Positions 1 to 8,243 of a stretch of 9,089 nt of DNA are shown here, piece by piece (position 1 is the first letter of the stretch; each line of letters begins with the position of its first letter). Below the pieces are notes generated by a model that was given only the letters and a program-made list of their open reading frames with translations, did not search any database and was not told the DNA's origin. Source of the stretch: an uncultured Eubacteriales bacterium (GTDB taxonomy: Bacteria > Bacillota > Clostridia > Oscillospirales > Oscillospiraceae). The DNA lies in the NCBI GenBank assembly GCA_959602365.1, contig CAUGSS010000061.1, positions 1-9,089 of the forward strand. Reading direction: 5' to 3'. The position numbers were made by a program, and so were the translations under genes.

Positions 1-884
<884 letters not shown>

Positions 885-898
885 TTACGGGAACGACC

Positions 899-925
899 GG
901 CGGGGTGACCTCCACCCCGCCCTTT
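899..925 (+). terminator. Hairpin between dnaK and dnaJ, likely partial terminator/attenuator
   Basis: A perfect 9-bp stem GGCGGGGTG (899-907) pairs with CACCCCGCC (913-921) around a 5-base loop, followed by C and only TTT before CCC. The stem is strong but the T-tract is poor, so I infer partial termination or a 3'-end stabiliser of dnaK mRNA. That would leave dnaJ expressed at a lower level than dnaK. No convincing promoter is visible between the hairpin and dnaJ, so dnaJ probably depends on readthrough. Confidence 0.6.
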
Positions 926-959
926 CCCACATCGCCCATTTTGAAATTTCTCTCACAAG

Positions 960-967
960 AAGGTGAG
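960..967 (+). promoter_or_regulatory. Ribosome binding site of dnaJ, deciding the start
   Basis: AAGGTGAG lies 4 bases before the ATG at 972 (8 bases if counted from the AAGG core). An in-frame GTG at 963 lies inside this site and so cannot be the start, which supports ATG 972. Confidence 0.7.
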
Positions 968-971
968 TTAC

Positions 972-2132
972 ATGGCTGAAGAGAAACGAGACTATTACGA
1001 GGTGCTGGGCGTAGACCGCTCCGCCTCGGACGATGAAATCAAAAAGGCCTACCGCAAGCTGGCCAAGAAATACCATCCCGACCTGAATCCCGGCGACAAA
1101 AACGCCGAGGCCAAGTTCAAAGAGGCCAACGAGGCCTACGAGGTGCTCTCCGACCCGGAAAAGCGCCAGCGCTATGACCAGTACGGCCACGCCGGTGTCG
1201 ATCCCAACTTCGGGGCCGGCGGCTTCGGCGGCGGCGCCGGGTTTGAAGATTTTGACCTGGGCGACATCTTCTCCTCCTTCTTTGGCGGTGGATTTGGCGG
1301 GAGCTCCCGCCAGCGCAATCCCAACGCCCCTGTCCCCGGAGAAGATCTGCGCACCCGCCTGGTGCTGAGCTTTGAGGAGGCCGCCTTCGGCTGCGAGAAG
1401 GAGATCAGCGTCAACCGGGTGGAGAGCTGTTCCGACTGCCACGGCACCGGCTGCGCCCCCGGCACCACTGCCGAGGTGTGCCCGGACTGCCATGGTTCCG
1501 GCTATGTTCAGGTCCAGCGGCGCACCATGCTGGGGGTCATGAGCTCCTCCCAGCCCTGCCAGCGCTGCGGCGGCAAGGGCAAGATCATCCACCAGCCCTG
1601 CAAGACCTGCCGGGGCGCCGGCGCGGTGCGCAAGGCCCGGAAGATCTCCGTCAAAATCCCGGCGGGGGCCGACACCGGCAACGCCTTCTCCCTGCGGGGC
1701 CAGGGCCACGCGGGCCTCAACGGCGGCCCCGCCGGCAACCTGATCGTGGTGGTGGAGGTCCGTCCCCATCCCTTCTTCCGCAGAGACGGCAGCGACGTGC
1801 TCATGGAAAAGGATATCTCCTTCGTGGAGGCCGCCCTGGGCGCCGAGCTGGAGATTCCCACCATCGACGGCAAGGTGCGCTACAACCTGCCCGCCGGCAC
1901 CCAGACCAACACCACATTCCGGCTGCGGGGCCAGGGCATTCCCAACCTCAACGGCCGGGGCCGGGGCGACCAGTACGTCACCGTCCAGGTCAAGGTGCCC
2001 AAAACCCTCTCCGACGTCCAGCGGGAGGCCCTGCGCCGCTTTGACAAGGCCATGAAGGGAGAACCCCTGGATACCAGCGAGCCCAACTTCGGCAAGGGGA
2101 AGGGCCTGTTTGAAAAGAAAAAGAAGAAATAA
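972..2132 (+). CDS. dnaJ: Chaperone protein DnaJ (Hsp40, type I)
   Basis: Co-chaperone that delivers unfolded clients to DnaK and stimulates its ATPase through the J domain. The protein is 386 residues, normal for the family. The J domain covers about residues 6-70 with the essential HPD at 35-37 (KKYHPDLNPGDKN). A Gly/Phe-rich region follows (about 72-114, including DIF at 98-100). The zinc-finger domain has all four CxxCxGxG repeats: CSDCHGTG 153-160, CPDCHGSG 170-177, CQRCGGKG 196-203 and CKTCRGAG 210-217. The two beta-barrel C-terminal client-binding domains run from about 222 to 345 (KIPAGADTGNAFSLRGQGHA; LPAGTQTNTTFRLRGQGIP). The protein ends in a short lysine-rich tail (five lysines after Glu381). 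ATG 972 is preferred over an in-frame GTG at 963 because the GTG is inside the Shine-Dalgarno. All motifs needed for function are intact. Confidence 0.98.
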   Translation: MAEEKRDYYEVLGVDRSASDDEIKKAYRKLAKKYHPDLNPGDKNAEAKFKEANEAYEVLSDPEKRQRYDQYGHAGVDPNFGAGGFGGGAGFEDFDLGDIFSSFFGGGFGGSSRQRNPNAPVPGEDLRTRLVLSFEEAAFGCEKEISVNRVESCSDCHGTGCAPGTTAEVCPDCHGSGYVQVQRRTMLGVMSSSQPCQRCGGKGKIIHQPCKTCRGAGAVRKARKISVKIPAGADTGNAFSLRGQGHAGLNGGPAGNLIVVVEVRPHPFFRRDGSDVLMEKDISFVEAALGAELEIPTIDGKVRYNLPAGTQTNTTFRLRGQGIPNLNGRGRGDQYVTVQVKVPKTLSDVQREALRRFDKAMKGEPLDTSEPNFGKGKGLFEKKKKK

Positions 2133-2147
2133 GCGCACTGCGCTTTT
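2131..2147 (+). other. Small hairpin overlapping the dnaJ stop codon
   Basis: AAGCGC (2131-2136) pairs with GCGCTT (2140-2145) around a 3-base loop, followed by TT. It overlaps the TAA stop and lies directly before the main terminator. It could act as a weak first terminator of a tandem pair or simply be part of the 3' end structure; with a 6-bp stem the role is uncertain. Confidence 0.35.
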
Positions 2148-2181
2148 GTGCCGCGCCCTGAGGCGCGGCACCTTTTCTTTT
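2148..2181 (+). terminator. Intrinsic terminator after dnaJ
   Basis: A perfect 10-bp stem, GTGCCGCGCC (2148-2157) with GGCGCGGCAC (2162-2171), has a 4-base CTGA loop and is followed by C and then TTTTCTTTT. This is a textbook rho-independent terminator ending the dnaK-dnaJ transcript. It also argues that the next gene has its own promoter, and that the reading frame passing through here into the PHP gene is not translated upstream of 2353. Confidence 0.92.
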
Positions 2182-2224
2182 CCGCCGTCTGTCCACATTT
2201 GCCCCCTCCCGTCCGTTCCGGGGA

Positions 2225-2253
2225 TTGGAATTGGAGCAAAGATATGCTATACT
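2225..2253 (+). promoter_or_regulatory. Sigma-A-type promoter for the PHP-fumarase pair
   Basis: A -35-like TTGGAA (2225-2230) and a -10 TATACT (2248-2253) are separated by exactly 17 bases, with an extended -10 TG at 2245-2246. Transcription would start near 2260, giving a leader of about 90 bases. The site sits between the dnaJ terminator and the next start codon, where a promoter is needed. Confidence 0.72.
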
Positions 2254-2287
2254 AAACCATCAGAAGAACCCCAAAAACCAGATATGG

Positions 2288-2326
2288 AAGCCCCGGCCCC
2301 GCTCTGCCTCAGAGGACGGCGGGCTC
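2288..2326 (+). other. Possible imperfect hairpin in the 5' leader of the PHP gene
   Basis: The short GC-rich stretch can fold through AGCCC...GGGCT at its base and CTCT...AGAG nearer the loop, with bulges between. No T-run follows, so it is not an intrinsic terminator. I see no recognised riboswitch or T-box features; any regulatory role is speculative. Confidence 0.2.
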
Positions 2327-2352
2327 AACAAGTCTTGACAGGAAGTGTTTTT

Positions 2353-3168
2353 ATGTACTATGCAGACAGCCATATGCACTCCATCGTCTCCCGGGACAGC
2401 GACAGCCCCCGCGCTGACATGGCCCGGGGTGCCGTGGAGCACGGCATCTCCGAGATCTGCTTCACCGACCACTACGACATCACAGACATTGACGGCAGCT
2501 ATAACCCCCGCTATGACTGGGGCCCGGCCCGCCGGGAGCAGCGGAAGGCGCTGGAGCTCTGGGGGGACAAAGTCAAAATCCGCTATGGCATCGAAGTGGG
2601 CAACGTGCCCACCGACTTTGCCTGCGGTGAGCGGGTGCAGCAGGAGCCAGGTCTGGACTTTGTCATCTGCTCGGTACACAACCTGAGCCCTGACGCCGGA
2701 GGGCTGGACTTCTACGACTTCCGCTACCGGGACCCGGAGACCTGCTACGCCCACCTGGACAACTACTTCCAGACCATGCTCCAGAGCGTCCAGTGGGGAA
2801 AGTTTAATATCTTCGGACATATCCCCTATCCCATGCGCTATATGCGGGATCGGGATGGACAAGATGTCAGCCTGGACCGGTATCAGGACCAAATCCGGGA
2901 AATCCTGCGCGTCATTATCGACAAGGGCCGGGGAATTGAGGTCAACACCAAGAACTGGTCAGAGCGCATCGAGCAGGACTATATTCAGCTGATGACCGCC
3001 TATCATGAGCTGGGGGGCGAACTGGTCACCGTGGGCAGCGACGCCCACTCCCCCGACGCGGTTGGCGCTCAAATCCCCCGGGTATATGACATCTTGCGCT
3101 CTCTGGGCTTCCGGTACGTGGCCGCCTTCGAGGCCAGAAAACCCCACTTTATCTCTCTGGAGGGCTGA
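2353..3168 (+). CDS. PHP-domain phosphoesterase, HisJ/HisK-type histidinol-phosphatase
   Basis: Predicted metal-dependent phosphatase; the best-known activity of this family is L-histidinol phosphate to L-histidinol plus phosphate in histidine biosynthesis. The protein is 271 residues, the usual length. All PHP metal-binding motifs are visible: DSHMHS with D5, H7 and H9; FTDH with H40; E81 in GIEVGN; SVHN with H109; GHIPYP with H156; and GSDAH with D230 and H232. ATG 2353 is chosen because AGGAAG at 2340-2345 lies 7 bases upstream and the DxHxH motif directly follows; the frame is open further upstream but runs through the dnaJ terminator. It is transcribed from the promoter at 2225-2253 and is only 4 bases from the fumarase gene. 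No other his genes are present, so a different phosphate-ester substrate is possible. Family is certain, substrate is not. Confidence 0.88.
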   Translation: MYYADSHMHSIVSRDSDSPRADMARGAVEHGISEICFTDHYDITDIDGSYNPRYDWGPARREQRKALELWGDKVKIRYGIEVGNVPTDFACGERVQQEPGLDFVICSVHNLSPDAGGLDFYDFRYRDPETCYAHLDNYFQTMLQSVQWGKFNIFGHIPYPMRYMRDRDGQDVSLDRYQDQIREILRVIIDKGRGIEVNTKNWSERIEQDYIQLMTAYHELGGELVTVGSDAHSPDAVGAQIPRVYDILRSLGFRYVAAFEARKPHFISLEG

Positions 3169-3172
3169 GCCA

Positions 3173-4015
3173 ATGCGGGAAATCCAATTTGAAGATATCG
3201 TCTCCGCCGTAAGAGACCTGTGCATTGAGGCCAACTGCGCCCTGCCCTGCGACCTGAAAACAGCCATTGCCGACGCCCAAACCCAGGAGGCCTCTCCGGT
3301 GGGCCGCTCCATCCTGGGCGATCTGGTGGAAAACTATACCTTTGCCCAGGAGAAGCGGCTGCCCATCTGCCAGGATACCGGCATGGCTGTGGTGTTCTGC
3401 CAGCTGGGCCAGGAGGTTCACATCACCGGCGGGCTGCTCCGGGACGCGGTCAACCAGGGCGTGGCCCGAGGTTACACCGAGGGCTTTCTCCGCAAGAGCG
3501 TGGTGGCCGACCCGATCCGGCGGGTCAATACCGAGGACAACACCCCCGCCGTCCTCCATCTGGAGCTGGTGGAGGGGGACAGCCTGAACATCACTGTGGC
3601 CCCTAAGGGCTTTGGCAGCGAGAATATGACCTCCCTGCACATGCTCAAGCCCTCGGTCTCCCAGGAAACAGTGGAAGATACCATCGTCCAGGCCGTCTCT
3701 GAGGCCGGCTCCAATCCCTGTCCCCCGGTGGTGGTGGGCGTGGGGCTGGGGGGCGACGCGGAGCTGTGCGCAATCCTGGCCAAGAAGGCGCTGCTCCGGC
3801 CGGTGGACCAGCACAACAGCGACCCCTTCTACGCGGAAATGGAGGCGCGCATCCTGGAAAAAATCAACCGGCTGGGCATCGGCCCCCAGGGACTGGGCGG
3901 CACCACCACCGCCCTGTCTGTGGCCATCAACGCCTATCCCACCCACATCGCCGGACTGCCCTGCTGCGTCAACCTGGGCTGCCATGTCACCCGACATGCC
4001 AGCCGTACCCTGTGA
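3173..4015 (+). CDS. Fumarate hydratase class I, alpha subunit (TtdA/FumA N-terminal type)
   Basis: Alpha chain of the oxygen-sensitive [4Fe-4S] fumarase (fumarate + water to L-malate) or a related tartrate dehydratase. It is 280 residues, full length for a separate alpha subunit. The three cluster-ligand cysteines are in the expected motifs: C66 in PICQDTG, C183 in NPCPPVVVGVG, and C270 in GCHVTRHA. Other family blocks are KGFGSENMTSLHMLKP (145-160) and GLGGTTTALSV (240-250). The start is supported by GGAGGG at 3159-3164, which lies inside the end of the PHP gene and 8 bases upstream, so the two genes are probably translationally coupled. The catalytic partner, the beta subunit, is usually the next gene but is missing here; instead a convergent glycosyltransferase gene follows. 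The enzyme therefore needs a beta subunit encoded elsewhere, or is non-functional. Confidence 0.93.
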   Translation: MREIQFEDIVSAVRDLCIEANCALPCDLKTAIADAQTQEASPVGRSILGDLVENYTFAQEKRLPICQDTGMAVVFCQLGQEVHITGGLLRDAVNQGVARGYTEGFLRKSVVADPIRRVNTEDNTPAVLHLELVEGDSLNITVAPKGFGSENMTSLHMLKPSVSQETVEDTIVQAVSEAGSNPCPPVVVGVGLGGDAELCAILAKKALLRPVDQHNSDPFYAEMEARILEKINRLGIGPQGLGGTTTALSVAINAYPTHIAGLPCCVNLGCHVTRHASRTL

Positions 4016-4118
4016 CAGGGCTTCTGCCGGAGCAAAACACGTTTCTCCCTTTCAGACGGAGTGAGTCTGTATCCGCATTTACTGCCATCCACTAAATGTT
4101 GCCTCTCTCCAAAACATC

Positions 4119-4153
4119 ACGGCGGCCCGGATTTTAAAAATCCGGGCCGCCGT
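4119..4153. terminator. Perfect 17-bp hairpin, copy A: bidirectional terminator or repeated palindrome
   Basis: ACGGCGGCCCGGATTTT (4119-4135) is followed by one A and then its exact reverse complement (4137-4153). The base of the stem is GC-rich and the apex is A/T. It lies between the convergent fumarase and glycosyltransferase genes, a natural place for a shared terminator. No T-tract follows on the plus strand; on the minus strand only GATGTTTTGG follows, so it is not a classical intrinsic terminator. The left arm and the core of the right arm recur at 8469-8507. Confidence 0.75.
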
Positions 4154-4253
4154 ACCATGTCAGCGCTTATGCCTCACAAAATATTCGGGATAATGACTGC
4201 ACCGCTTCCTTGGCGCATGCCAGATAACGCGACTCTTTCATCTGCTGCAGAGA

Positions 4254-7200
4254 TTAAACTCCTGTACTAAGCTTGGCGATAATCTCATGCAAAAATCCTT
4301 CCTCCTGTGGATGCGCCACAGCATATGAGGCCAACAACATTCCAAACTGTTGTGCTGTATACTTTGGCAGCAGCTCCAACATTTCCCGCCGTACCTTTTG
4401 ATCAAAAAGGATCTCGTGTGCGGCAAGATAATAGGGAATGACATGAACAAGCTCATAAAGCCAAACTTCCACAGTCGCGACATCCGGCGCAAGTTTATCC
4501 TGATAAGCCGACGCCAGCTGTGCTACAACCTCCTGTATGGACTCATCCACTTTTCCCTCACTGGACCGGACCAAATTCAACAATTCCTGTCCATCCATTT
4601 GATTGACCGCTTTCTTGATTTCAGAACAACTGCGCTCACTCCACTGCAGAAAATCATCCAAGGATTCCGCCGCCAAGTTAGCTGCAGCTCGGTCCAAGAA
4701 TTGCGCCAATGCACCGTATGCTGTAACAATCCGATTGACCATGGTTTGCGCATCAAGATTCTCTAGCGGCATATCAGGCAAGATGGTCTTGAGCGTCCGC
4801 ATGTCCACCAGCGCTCTCTTCATATGATACAATGGCGGTCTGGTATGCGAGTGGATCACAGGGACAGTGGCCAACAGCGCCAGTGTATGTCCAGCCCGAA
4901 TCAGCCGTAGTCCCAAATCCAGATCTTCCGCATAATTTCCGCGATACTTGAACTGCATAAAAAGATCGCGTCTGATTAAGCAGGAGACATCGTCAAGCTG
5001 TCCATTCCGGCGAAGGCTGTCATAATCCTGTTGGTCCGGCATACGCAGAAGGCGATCGGATTCTATGATGCCCATATAACCTGAATGCCACCAAGTGGAG
5101 ATACGCCCCAACAGATCACTGTCCGGTTTGGGCTCTTCACGGCAGGATACCGCCACCACGCCATCCCGCAGGACAGGCTGCATCATCTCTGCTACCCATT
5201 TGGGTCCAGACGGAATCGCATCCTGCGTCATGAACAGCAGATATTCTCCAGATGCGCTCTCCGCGCCCAGATTTCTGGCGTAGGAATGCGAAAACTCTGC
5301 CTGACGAATTCGGATCACTTTGGCTCCCAGTTGCTCCGCACGCTCTGCCGTACCATCCCGGCTCTCAGAATCGACTACCAAAATCTCCATCTCACCAATG
5401 TCTTCCTGGGCATGCAGGAGATGGATCAATCTGTCGATGTCTTCCCCGGCGTTATAGGTTGGAATGACCACCGAGACTTTCCCAGAAAATGGGCTCAGAG
5501 CAGGACGGGAATCAATAAACCGGTCCAAGGCTGTTTTGACAGACTGTTCAAATACATCCAGCGAGAAGAACCGCTCATAGGTTTCCCTGGCACGGCTACA
5601 CATGGCAGCCAAATCAGCCTGACCGTGATGAGCACAAATAAATTCGATGCATTCTACCAGCTCTGCGGGATCATTATTGTGGTAGATCAGGCCTGCGTCC
5701 ATCTGTTTCAGGAGATCGGCAGAGCCGGTATGTTCTGAACAAATGACAGATTTCGACATCAGCATGGCCTCTGTCACCACAATCGGCATAGGATCATCCC
5801 GGGAGGCACAGATCAGGCAATCAATCTGCATATAGAGGGAAAGCATGTCCTGCCTGCTGAGTTCCTCAATATGCAGCACATTTCTGGGATACTCTTCCGT
5901 AATCGCAAGTATTTCTGTCAAAATAGGTGCATACCACGGCTTCCCCACAAAGACGAAAAGGCACTTTTTCAACAGCTCTGGAGGTAACCTGCGGATTGCC
6001 TGAATCAGCAGATCTTGCCCTTTGCGCTCCTCCTGCATTCCGACCAGCGCAAACACAATCTTCCCCTCCGCGTATTTCAAACGGAATGTGGGTTGATCCG
6101 GCAACTGCACAGTAAAATCAGGCACTGCATAAAGCAACTGATCTGTACTGTAATTGGGACGGTGCTGTTTTAGAATGCGATCCGCATAAGTACAGACACT
6201 GTAGACATGGATATTTTCTTTCAACTGCACCGGCATAGCGGCTAGCGTATCGGAAGTGTAAGACACCTGAGCCTCATGGATCCACCAGATCACGGGCACA
6301 TTTGCCCCATTCAAATCTGCAATAACAGGGGCTCCTACATTTGTACAAACCACAATCAGGTCAAAAATACCCGCAAACTGATAGACTAAATCCGAGGTAA
6401 ACAGTTGTTCAAATACAAATACAGGGAATCCTTCCTGTTCCAGTTGATCGCACAGCGCACCGTCGTGAGGCGAAATAAATACCGGAAAATATCCCTGCTG
6501 CTTGGTAACCTTTGCAAAATAGTTCAACGCAATCGGCGCACCGGTCAAGTTCAGTTCATGGCTGACCAACAAGACCTTTTTCTTCGTAGATATATCTGAA
6601 GCGAGGAACAACTCCGAATTAAATGCTTGACCATCATGCCCCACGATATACGCCGCCATATCGGACAGAGTAAGCGGTTTATCTGGGGTGTCCGGTATAT
6701 CTACTTGCAAGGCTCTACATTGGGGTGTTCCAGCCAGTTCTTCCGTGCCGTTGGCAGGCGCGTCAGTTCTCCCTTTTCCCATCACTTTCTTCACTGCAGT
6801 GATAAAACTGCGCAGAGGCTTCGTCAATTTCCAGAAATTCGAGTGAACTACAGCAAGGTACTGTGCCTCTATTGTGGCATATGCCGTCTGCCTCTCATGG
6901 AGAGAAGCATGTACCTGGGCGAGCTGCTTTTCTAGCTGGGTTATTTTATCTAACGCCTGCTGCTTACGCTCCTGCAAAAGCTCTTCCCGGGCAAATTCTT
7001 CTTCCAACTGATCCTGGTGAAGCAAATTTGCTTTGGCAAGCTGTTCAACTTGTTCCTGTAATGCAGAAACTCGCTCTATCGCAGCCGCTGACTCCTGTTG
7101 GGAAGAGAGAAACCGTTCATACTCTTGACTGGAAAAAAGCTGAAACGATGCTACAATCTCAAACCACTGAGCCCTGGCGGGCAAAAGGAACTCCATCTGC

Positions 7201-8198
7201 GGATTAGTCGTAGAGAACACAATGATACCGTTGCCGGATATCCCATTCAGCGGATAGATCTTACAGCTTGAAACATCTGTAATGACATCGATATCACTGA
7301 CAATACAGTAATAGCCCAGCGGAAAATCAATCCTCACCCGTTGACAGCCGTCAGGAATCAGATTACAGCGGAAGCGAAATTTCCCTTCCTCGGTCAGTCT
7401 AGGGAACAACCGCAAACCTTGTTCAGCCTGATAACCATCCCCTACATCCCAACAGCAGCCAAAAGACAGCGTATCGTGATATTCACATAATTTGTTTTCA
7501 AAGCTCAGCCCACAGCGCTCCATCCATTCCCGCTTTTGAAGGACCATAAAAAACTGGTAGACCTCATTATACTTCCGCAGGGCCAATACGTCCGTCAAGG
7601 CGGCAGGCAATTGACCTCTGTTCACACTCTGCTCGGTATGAAAAGGAGGCTGATAGACGCCATCCAGCAGCCGCAATCTGTAACCAGCATTTTCAGCCAG
7701 CTGGGCTAAATTCTCAGCGCCCCAAAAATGGATGTGGCTGTCGTCCAACAGGCCGGTAGGGGTATAGTCAAATCGATTCAGGTACAGGTTGGCCAAAATA
7801 TCATTATGCCCAATATTGGGCATGGAGATGAGTACTTCCCCCGTATCCTTTAATAAGGACTTAGCCTGTTTGAGAACGCCTATGGGATCTCGAAGATGTT
7901 CCAACACATCTGCAAATAAAATACGGTCAAATCGACGCTCAGAAAAGTATGGAAACCAGTCCCCCTGGTCGATATCACCGCAAAACCCATCCCCGGCATA
8001 TTGCCGCGCCGCCTGAAACGCCTCTGGATCCAGCTCTATGATGCAGACATCACAATGCAGCTGTTCCTTCATATATTTGGTCATGCGGCCATAGGAACAT
8101 CCAAACTCCAGTACCGTTGACCCGCTCTCCACCCGGTGAATCATTTTTTCTGCAATGGATCCCGGGGTAAGATCCATTGACACATCATATTTTTTCAT
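4254..8198 (-). CDS. Multidomain methyltransferase-GT4-GT2 glycosyltransferase for surface polysaccharide
   Basis: A predicted cytosolic 1314-residue enzyme that should add at least two sugars and a methyl group to a glycan; sugars and target are unknown. Residues about 10-185 are a class I SAM methyltransferase (VLEFGCSYGRMTKYM 29-43, IIELDPEA 53-60, FADVLEHLRDP 95-105, VLISMPNIGHN 122-132). Residues about 186-355 are beta-rich and unassigned. A coiled coil at about 356-450 leads to SNFWKLTKPLRS (453-464), resembling a motif common in multidomain O-antigen-type transferases. GT4 spans about 540-895 (LTGAPIALNYF; VGMQEERKGQDLLIQAI 719-735; SRDDPMPIVVTEAM 799-812 as donor-site segment). GT2 spans about 907-1150 (VSVVIPTYNAG 908-918, VVDSESRDGT 941-950, TQDA 991-994, EDLDLGLRL 1091-1099). 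The C-terminus is helical. No signal peptide or membrane segment is seen. Start ATG 8198 has a GAGGA about 12 bases upstream. Codon composition is clearly more AT-rich than in neighbours, suggesting horizontal transfer. Confidence 0.9.
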   Translation of the reverse strand: MKKYDVSMDLTPGSIAEKMIHRVESGSTVLEFGCSYGRMTKYMKEQLHCDVCIIELDPEAFQAARQYAGDGFCGDIDQGDWFPYFSERRFDRILFADVLEHLRDPIGVLKQAKSLLKDTGEVLISMPNIGHNDILANLYLNRFDYTPTGLLDDSHIHFWGAENLAQLAENAGYRLRLLDGVYQPPFHTEQSVNRGQLPAALTDVLALRKYNEVYQFFMVLQKREWMERCGLSFENKLCEYHDTLSFGCCWDVGDGYQAEQGLRLFPRLTEEGKFRFRCNLIPDGCQRVRIDFPLGYYCIVSDIDVITDVSSCKIYPLNGISGNGIIVFSTTNPQMEFLLPARAQWFEIVASFQLFSSQEYERFLSSQQESAAAIERVSALQEQVEQLAKANLLHQDQLEEEFAREELLQERKQQALDKITQLEKQLAQVHASLHERQTAYATIEAQYLAVVHSNFWKLTKPLRSFITAVKKVMGKGRTDAPANGTEELAGTPQCRALQVDIPDTPDKPLTLSDMAAYIVGHDGQAFNSELFLASDISTKKKVLLVSHELNLTGAPIALNYFAKVTKQQGYFPVFISPHDGALCDQLEQEGFPVFVFEQLFTSDLVYQFAGIFDLIVVCTNVGAPVIADLNGANVPVIWWIHEAQVSYTSDTLAAMPVQLKENIHVYSVCTYADRILKQHRPNYSTDQLLYAVPDFTVQLPDQPTFRLKYAEGKIVFALVGMQEERKGQDLLIQAIRRLPPELLKKCLFVFVGKPWYAPILTEILAITEEYPRNVLHIEELSRQDMLSLYMQIDCLICASRDDPMPIVVTEAMLMSKSVICSEHTGSADLLKQMDAGLIYHNNDPAELVECIEFICAHHGQADLAAMCSRARETYERFFSLDVFEQSVKTALDRFIDSRPALSPFSGKVSVVIPTYNAGEDIDRLIHLLHAQEDIGEMEILVVDSESRDGTAERAEQLGAKVIRIRQAEFSHSYARNLGAESASGEYLLFMTQDAIPSGPKWVAEMMQPVLRDGVVAVSCREEPKPDSDLLGRISTWWHSGYMGIIESDRLLRMPDQQDYDSLRRNGQLDDVSCLIRRDLFMQFKYRGNYAEDLDLGLRLIRAGHTLALLATVPVIHSHTRPPLYHMKRALVDMRTLKTILPDMPLENLDAQTMVNRIVTAYGALAQFLDRAAANLAAESLDDFLQWSERSCSEIKKAVNQMDGQELLNLVRSSEGKVDESIQEVVAQLASAYQDKLAPDVATVEVWLYELVHVIPYYLAAHEILFDQKVRREMLELLPKYTAQQFGMLLASYAVAHPQEEGFLHEIIAKLSTGV

Positions 8199-8229
8199 AA
8201 TAAAGCAAATTCCTCACGAGATGAATTAT

Positions 8230-8241
8230 GTTAAATTTAAC
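8230..8241. promoter_or_regulatory. 12-bp perfect palindrome over the predicted transcription start of the glycosyltransferase gene
   Basis: GTTAAATTTAAC is its own reverse complement. It lies directly downstream of the predicted -10 box and would cover the +1 region of the glycosyltransferase transcript. This position suits a repressor operator, but AT-rich palindromes of this size can occur by chance in AT-rich DNA. Confidence 0.35.
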
Positions 8242-8243
8242 TC

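Noticed and set aside
885..2198. Long open frame on the minus strand opposite dnaJ (437 codons)
   Set aside because: It mirrors dnaJ codon periodicity in GC-rich DNA, gives a low-complexity Ala/Gly/Leu protein with no recognisable domain, and crosses the dnaJ terminator. dnaJ itself is unmistakable.
2335..2340. TTGACA just before the PHP start codon as a -35 box
   Set aside because: It overlaps the ribosome binding site, and any -10 would lie inside the coding sequence; the promoter at 2225-2253 is far better placed.
2110..2352. N-terminal extension of the PHP protein from an ATG at 2110
   Set aside because: It would overlap the end of dnaJ and pass through its terminator and the promoter; the good ribosome binding site and the family N-terminus place the start at 2353.
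3149..3997. Open frame on the minus strand opposite the fumarase gene (282 codons)
   Set aside because: Its translation is His/Gly/Ala-rich with no known motif and is explained by GC-rich third positions of the real gene on the other strand.
4016..4118. Remnant of a fumarase beta gene after the alpha subunit
   Set aside because: I read the frames after the stop and saw no beta-subunit N-terminal motif or a start with a ribosome binding site; the stretch is too short to decide further.
4061..4270. Small plus-strand frame spanning the hairpin at 4119-4153
   Set aside because: It reads straight through a perfect 17-bp hairpin and into the end of the convergent gene, and the product resembles nothing known.
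5085..5738. Plus-strand frame of 217 codons inside the glycosyltransferase gene
   Set aside because: It is antisense to the conserved GT4 and GT2 domain region, lacks recognisable motifs, and no other evidence supports it.
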